Notes under the pieces: model-generated | The model's database searches: none | What the model was told of the DNA's origin: nothing | What the model saw: the letters and a program-made list of their open reading frames with translations, nothing else | Assembly (NCBI GenBank): GCA_946803715.1 | Contig: CAMPET010000014.1 | Location: 226,838 to 238,169 of the forward strand | Direction: 5' to 3' | From: Beroe ovata | Lineage: Eukaryota > Ctenophora > Nuda > Beroida > Beroidae | Length of the DNA: 11,332 nt | Made by a program: the position numbers and the translations under genes | Shown: in pieces, positions 7,339 to 11,332 of the stretch | How the letters are laid out: the number at the start of each line of letters is the position of its first letter | Position numbering within the stretch: the stretch's first letter is position 1

Positions 7339-9702
7339 TCACGCTCTCTGGGGCGTTTCCTCTCTGGGGGCCGTTGTACCAGGCAAATCTACCGGCTTAT
7401 CGTGCGTTGACGAGTTTAAATGCTCGAGGTTCGACATTTCGGTGACATGCTCATTAGATTCAGACCACCACTTCGCTATCTTATCCCTCAGCGTTGCGAT
7501 TTTGGCGACAAGTATCTTGTACAATTCACTGTAAAACACGGGGTTAAGAAGACTGTTACTGGGAATTACAACCAATGCAAACACTTCGTATATCATGCCT
7601 GGTACAGCTACGTCATCACAGATAGTGTAGTAGCATGTAGCACCTATGAACGATATCCAGCATACTAGCTGTGTTAGGATTATCAGCATCACTTTGGTGG
7701 TCACTGATGCGTTTCGAGTATCTGCTTCAGAATTAGGTTTTGCGATGTTCCTTACTTTATTCCTAGACTTTCTGACTTTAAACACGATGGCAGTGTATGC
7801 GGCAGTGGTGATCAGCAATAGGGCTGCTATGATGGCTAGGTATGATACCAGATAGTCCTGAAACGACGCTTGTCTCTTGAACACATTGTGCACGCAAAGT
7901 CCTGTGTACCCGTAGAAGCTGATCTCCGTTGTGTCCCATATAGCTGCATCAGATGTTGTGTGCCTGAAATCTGCCAGTATATTGTATAAATCAGCACTTT
8001 CCCGCTCGAATAGCGTGTTGTGCAGTTCTTTCAGGTAGGTGTAATTCAGGGGGTTTCTACTTATATACGGGTTCTTTGTTATGTAGGTGAAGAATACCTC
8101 GCTTCTAAAGATGTTCTGGATGTAGGACAGCGGCAAAATAGGGAGTACGGAGTTTGCGATATTAATCATGAAGATTAAGACGGAAAATGCCACGAGGTAC
8201 GACATGTCAATGTGTATTGTGTTATTTGAGAGACATGTTATGCACCTCACAATGCTCATGAGGGCTATGGAAAGCAAGGATCCGTGTGATGAAAAGGTGA
8301 AGAGCATTCCCAGAGCAATGCAGTATGCGCTTGATCTCCATGCCTCATCAAAATTACAGTACTTTCCCTTTATCCGGATGGCTATCGACGCTATGATAAT
8401 AAGAACCTCATAGAAACCCATCAGGAAATCGTATGAGATGATCTGAAGGAGAATGAACCTGTCAATTTTGCCCGCGTGATTTGAAGGATTTTTAAAGTAG
8501 CACTTGTGCCCTTGCTTTGCATTCATAATCAATACCGATAGACCGTGAATCAAGGTAAATATGAACAGGATATTGGAGCTGATGAGGAAATCCGATGACG
8601 TGAAAGCTCCCAGGTTACAGTCATTACACTCGTCCGCCCCATTGGAACAATCTTTTATGTTATCACAGACTTGGTGGGTCTCGATCCACTCTTGGGCACT
8701 GTTTTCGAAACAATAGAACCTACCAGGGCAGCCAAGCTCATCTATTCCATTAAAACAATCGTTGTTTCCGTCGCACAAGTTCGTTAGATACACTGTACTG
8801 CCGGCATCGCATTTGACTGTGGTTATGAAGGAACCAGTGTACCCAAACAACAAGCTATCACAAAAATTGTCCCATGTCTCATTCCCGAAATAATCGGTAC
8901 AGTTTTGTCTACAGTAATCAGAAACTTTGTTATCCAGCGTTTCTGGCAAATATTCATGTAAACATAACTGAACGGGATTAGTTCGTTCTTCCTCACGGCT
9001 GCTGAAATATTCCCTGCACCTAGCGCTGTAACTTTTAAACTCTTGTTTCGGAAGGCAAAGCAACAAAGCACGCACAACCTTGCCGTCAGCCCAAAGTTCA
9101 CAGAGTGTCTCCAGGGTGACACAGTACGTGTTCTCCCCAAAGACCATGCAGTTTAGGTGGATCATGCCCTCACATACGCACTCATCAGATCCATCGATGC
9201 AATCACTGGTACCATCACAGGTGTTTTTTCCTGCGATACATCCAGACCCATCAACACAGTAGAACAGGCTCTCTCCCTCCATTTGGGGGCAGCCACACTC
9301 GTCCGTCAGGCAGTTTGAGTACCCATTGCATATTTGGGAGGTCAATTCAACGAAATTCTCATCCTGTTCGCAGTACCATCGAGAATCTTTGATCAAAGAT
9401 CGGATTTTTGGTCTTCTCACGTTTTGAAAGATCGTCAGAATGTCTACATTGAACTCGCACATAGACGAATTCGTCCTCGTTTTGTTGATATCGAGAATAT
9501 ACTGGCCCTCCGACAGTTTGTCCAGGAAGTAATCAGAATTGCTCAACTCATCCAAGAAATCCATACATGTAGGTTCTCGTATGGTGTTTAATTCACAATT
9601 TACTACAGATTTGTATAGACTGAGATCAAGATACATCGCTGTATGATCTGCACTAACTAGACAACAAACATGTATCAAGGTTATGATATTATGGATTTTC
9701 AT
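7339..9702 (-). CDS. LDLa-containing rhodopsin-type GPCR, intronless
   Basis: A 787-residue cell-surface receptor. A signal peptide (residues 1-18) precedes a Cys-rich ectodomain. LDLa module 1 (about C138-C175) has FYCVDGSGCIAGKNTC then DCIDGSDEC. Module 2 (C298-C325) has only four Cys. Module 3 (C331-C362) ends DCSNGADEC. Seven helices follow at about 371-393, 413-442, 457-490, 499-523, 616-642, 668-692 and 701-724. Conserved landmarks are D425 (2.50, in DFLMG), C461 (3.25), R486 (3.50) and NPVFY at 720-724. DFLMG and the CW pattern of helix 6 point to the leucine-rich-repeat/relaxin receptor branch (RXFP, Lymnaea GRL101), but no leucine-rich repeats are present. Oddities: DRY is replaced by V-R-C, the helix 6 Pro by S684, and the second extracellular loop is about 90 residues. 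N-glycosylation sites: N73, N78, N267, N274, N553. The ATG at 9702 follows an in-frame stop. Ligand unknown. Confidence 0.92.
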   Translation of the reverse strand: MKIHNIITLIHVCCLVSADHTAMYLDLSLYKSVVNCELNTIREPTCMDFLDELSNSDYFLDKLSEGQYILDINKTRTNSSMCEFNVDILTIFQNVRRPKIRSLIKDSRWYCEQDENFVELTSQICNGYSNCLTDECGCPQMEGESLFYCVDGSGCIAGKNTCDGTSDCIDGSDECVCEGMIHLNCMVFGENTYCVTLETLCELWADGKVVRALLLCLPKQEFKSYSARCREYFSSREEERTNPVQLCLHEYLPETLDNKVSDYCRQNCTDYFGNETWDNFCDSLLFGYTGSFITTVKCDAGSTVYLTNLCDGNNDCFNGIDELGCPGRFYCFENSAQEWIETHQVCDNIKDCSNGADECNDCNLGAFTSSDFLISSNILFIFTLIHGLSVLIMNAKQGHKCYFKNPSNHAGKIDRFILLQIISYDFLMGFYEVLIIIASIAIRIKGKYCNFDEAWRSSAYCIALGMLFTFSSHGSLLSIALMSIVRCITCLSNNTIHIDMSYLVAFSVLIFMINIANSVLPILPLSYIQNIFRSEVFFTYITKNPYISRNPLNYTYLKELHNTLFERESADLYNILADFRHTTSDAAIWDTTEISFYGYTGLCVHNVFKRQASFQDYLVSYLAIIAALLLITTAAYTAIVFKVRKSRNKVRNIAKPNSEADTRNASVTTKVMLIILTQLVCWISFIGATCYYTICDDVAVPGMIYEVFALVVIPSNSLLNPVFYSELYKILVAKIATLRDKIAKWWSESNEHVTEMSNLEHLNSSTHDKPVDLPGTTAPREETPQRA

Positions 9703-9846
9703 GATGCTGCTATGATCTAGCGTTTCCTGGATCAGTTCTCGAATTCAGAGATCTCTGCCCTGCTTCTGGTGACTCTGACAGCGCCTCGAATAAGCTACTC
9801 TATAAAGTAACTACTCAAAAAGTAATTAGTGATGACGACCCTCCTA

Positions 9847-9853
9847 ATTTATA
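9847..9853 (-). promoter_or_regulatory. Possible TATA box for the receptor gene
   Basis: On minus this reads TATAAAT, about 145 nt before the receptor ATG. It would place transcription start near 9820 with a 5' UTR of roughly 120 nt and no intron. A single short AT-rich match, so weak support. Confidence 0.3.
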
Positions 9854-9859
9854 CCTGTT

Positions 9860-10346
9860 TAGTGGTCACCTCCCCATCTTTTGTTTGAAAATCGTGATTC
9901 ATCATTCAACAACAATTAAGTGGTTTAATCCAGAACTATTCAGGTCGTCACGATTTATTTCAATTGTTCTCCCACATTTTTAAGTAGCATTTTGTTTTTA
10001 ATTGTTATTGTCCCTTTGTTCTTTCAACTTATTGTTCGATTTAAATTATCATTTGTATTAAATTGATCGATTTGCCCCATAGAACCATGACAATATGGTC
10101 GACGATTATGCTGCAGCGCGCAGTCGATAGTCATGTTCGGTGGAGTCTCAGATTCTGTTGCCAAGACCGAATAGCTAGAGTTCGAAATGTTTGAATAATA
10201 TCAGAGACAATGTCTAGATCTTGCGACTAAACTTCATATAACCACTCATGTTCACAGAACAATAGTCCTCTGTAACAACCGCAGTACGATTGCTTGTACA
10301 TGCGCCATTCCCATGAACATGAATGTCGTGGTGCGTGGTATTATAA
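9860..10346. other. Non-coding stretch, T-rich
   Basis: No gene seen. 9940-10080 is rich in T and carries several ATTGTT/TTTGTT words. These could be HMG-box (Sox-type) sites upstream of the receptor gene, or simply base composition. Confidence 0.3.
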
Positions 10347-10381
10347 CTGTGTGATTATCACACTGTGTGATAATCACACAG
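10347..10381. repeat. Perfect 35-bp palindrome with GTGTGATAATCACAC core
   Basis: Arms 10347-10363 and 10365-10381 (17 nt each) are exact reverse complements around one central T. Each arm is itself nearly palindromic (GTGTGATTATCACAC), and a third partial unit, GTGTGATAA, follows at 10381-10389. The result is a small inverted tandem array about 650 bp upstream of the receptor start. Confidence 0.9.
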
Positions 10382-10391
10382 TGTGATAAGA

Positions 10392-10818
10392 TTAAACATC
10401 ACATTCAACTCGGTTAACTCCCCCATTGCCGTGTCTGCCAAGCTGCGCCACCATGAGCCGTACTGAGTGAGACCATTCACAATATTCGTGTGCTTCATCA
10501 CTGCGTAGCGCATCTCGTTTTCTAACCATGCGTAACGTTTTCATCGAGCTTGTCAAGAGTATTCTCTGCTGTGCAGCAACCTCCGGCACATACAGGTTTG
10601 ATGAACGAGTTGAATAAATCTGGCACAAGTCCAAGTTAGCTGATGGATTTTGTGTTGCTAATTCTGATCGACAATTTTCCTTGCTCCGCCACGGCTGTGA
10701 TTTTGGAGTGATACCATATATCTCGATGAGCTGTTCTCAATGTGAGGTGGTCGTGAAGTCTCCGCCTTATCACATTCACTGAAATTTCCCCTACATTACC
10801 ACCGTCCACCAGGGGCAA
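10392..10818 (-). pseudogene. Possible decayed coding relic, two adjacent minus frames
   Basis: Two minus-strand frames lie end to end (10818-10636 and 10634-10392), each with ordinary-looking composition and separated by a single stop. The first contains GEISVNVIRRRLHDHLTLRT, which is loosely like the helix-turn-helix start of a DDE transposase or recombinase. The second shows no motif I recognise. No DDE triad, terminal repeat or splice site is visible. Chance open frames are about as likely as a degraded transposon. Confidence 0.2.
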
Positions 10819-11153
10819 TCACTCTCTAGAAATAAGTGAGATGGGAGCACCAACTCACGTTCACTCAGGGAGGCTGTCATAGTCATGTGATCTATGTCAC
10901 GTGTCAATCATAGCAATGCACACTCAGATGGTATATTGAATTCTGTATTGTTACTGATTATTGGACTTGGTCCAACTTTCCGATACCACTAACCACCTCT
11001 CGTGTCCGACGAAGTGATGTGATAATTGAAGCCATTGACATGTATTCACGAGCTTAAAATCATTTTAGTTTATCTTAGCGAGCAATTTGTGTCTCTGAAA
11101 CGGTAAACTGGAAATTTCATGCTGAGGAGTATGTATACACAAAGTGCTAGCAG
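10819..11153. other. Non-coding stretch, nothing recognised
   Basis: No open frame of useful length on either strand, no domain and no convincing exon of the MCC-like gene. Confidence 0.35.
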
Positions 11154-11189
11154 TACATTGTACACTACATTGTACACTACATTGTACAC
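11154..11189. repeat. Three tandem copies of TACATTGTACAC
   Basis: Exact 12-nt units at 11154-11165, 11166-11177 and 11178-11189. The unit is a one-base variant of the repeats at 6188-6214. Confidence 0.95.
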
Positions 11190-11315
11190 GTGTGTGTCAC
11201 AGATTGTATAATGAGATACACTGCACAAAACGATGCTCTTTTTGTGGGGCCGTGCTGGTCACTGGAAAATCATTTGATATCGGCGCGAGGGGTATTTGAT
11301 TTGCTGACTCACATA

Positions 11316-11332
11316 ACACACACACACACACA
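11316..11332. repeat. (CA)n microsatellite at window end
   Basis: CA dinucleotides run to the last base. Together with (GT)n at base 1 this suggests a contig bounded by simple repeats. Confidence 0.95.

Noticed and set aside
7420-9591. Several plus-strand open frames opposite the receptor
   Set aside because: They are shadows of a long, well-supported coding frame and have no motifs of their own.
10392-10818. Tc1/mariner or integrase-type transposase
   Set aside because: Only a weak helix-turn-helix-like stretch is seen; no DDE residues or terminal repeats. Kept as a low-confidence relic.
11154-11189. Tandem 12-nt repeats, or the 10347-10381 array, as a CRISPR array
   Set aside because: Units are directly adjacent with no unique spacers, and the context is eukaryotic.

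Overview
The window reads as invertebrate animal nuclear DNA. Coding stretches are broken by short GT-AG introns. There are AATAAA-type poly(A) signals, dinucleotide and trinucleotide microsatellites, and two animal gene families: an RNase H1 and a seven-transmembrane receptor carrying LDL-receptor class A modules. Receptors of that second kind are typical of marine invertebrates. I cannot name the phylum from sequence alone. The window opens with (GT)n and closes with (CA)n, so it may be a whole contig broken at microsatellites.

Layout. 1-2091: no recognisable gene; the right part probably holds the 3' UTR of a minus-strand gene. 2092-2494 (minus): two exons of an unidentified gene, joined by a frame-consistent 148-nt intron. 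2506-3128: an (AAT)n repeat, then a GC- and CpG-rich composite repeat with a large central palindrome, probably a non-autonomous mobile element. 3789-4820 (plus): an uninterrupted RNase H1 reading frame with two hybrid-binding domains and all catalytic residues. 5226-6836 (plus): the first four coding exons of an EF-hand protein best matched to MCC (colorectal mutant cancer protein); the gene does not end in the window. 7339-9702 (minus): an intronless 787-residue LDLa-type GPCR. 9703-11332: non-coding, with a perfect 35-bp palindrome, a 12-bp tandem repeat and possibly a decayed coding relic.

The genes look functionally independent: RNA:DNA hybrid removal, a cytoplasmic EF-hand scaffold, and a cell-surface receptor. 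Their arrangement is the point of interest. RNase H1 and the MCC-like gene run in tandem with about 400 bp between them. The MCC-like gene leaves an open donor site at 6837, so the whole antisense receptor gene probably lies inside its fourth intron. The RNase H1 and receptor frames are both free of introns, while the MCC-like and unidentified genes are spliced. No multi-gene defence or biosynthetic system is visible; the more unusual material is the receptor's altered signature motifs, the double-HBD RNase H1 and the palindromic repeats.
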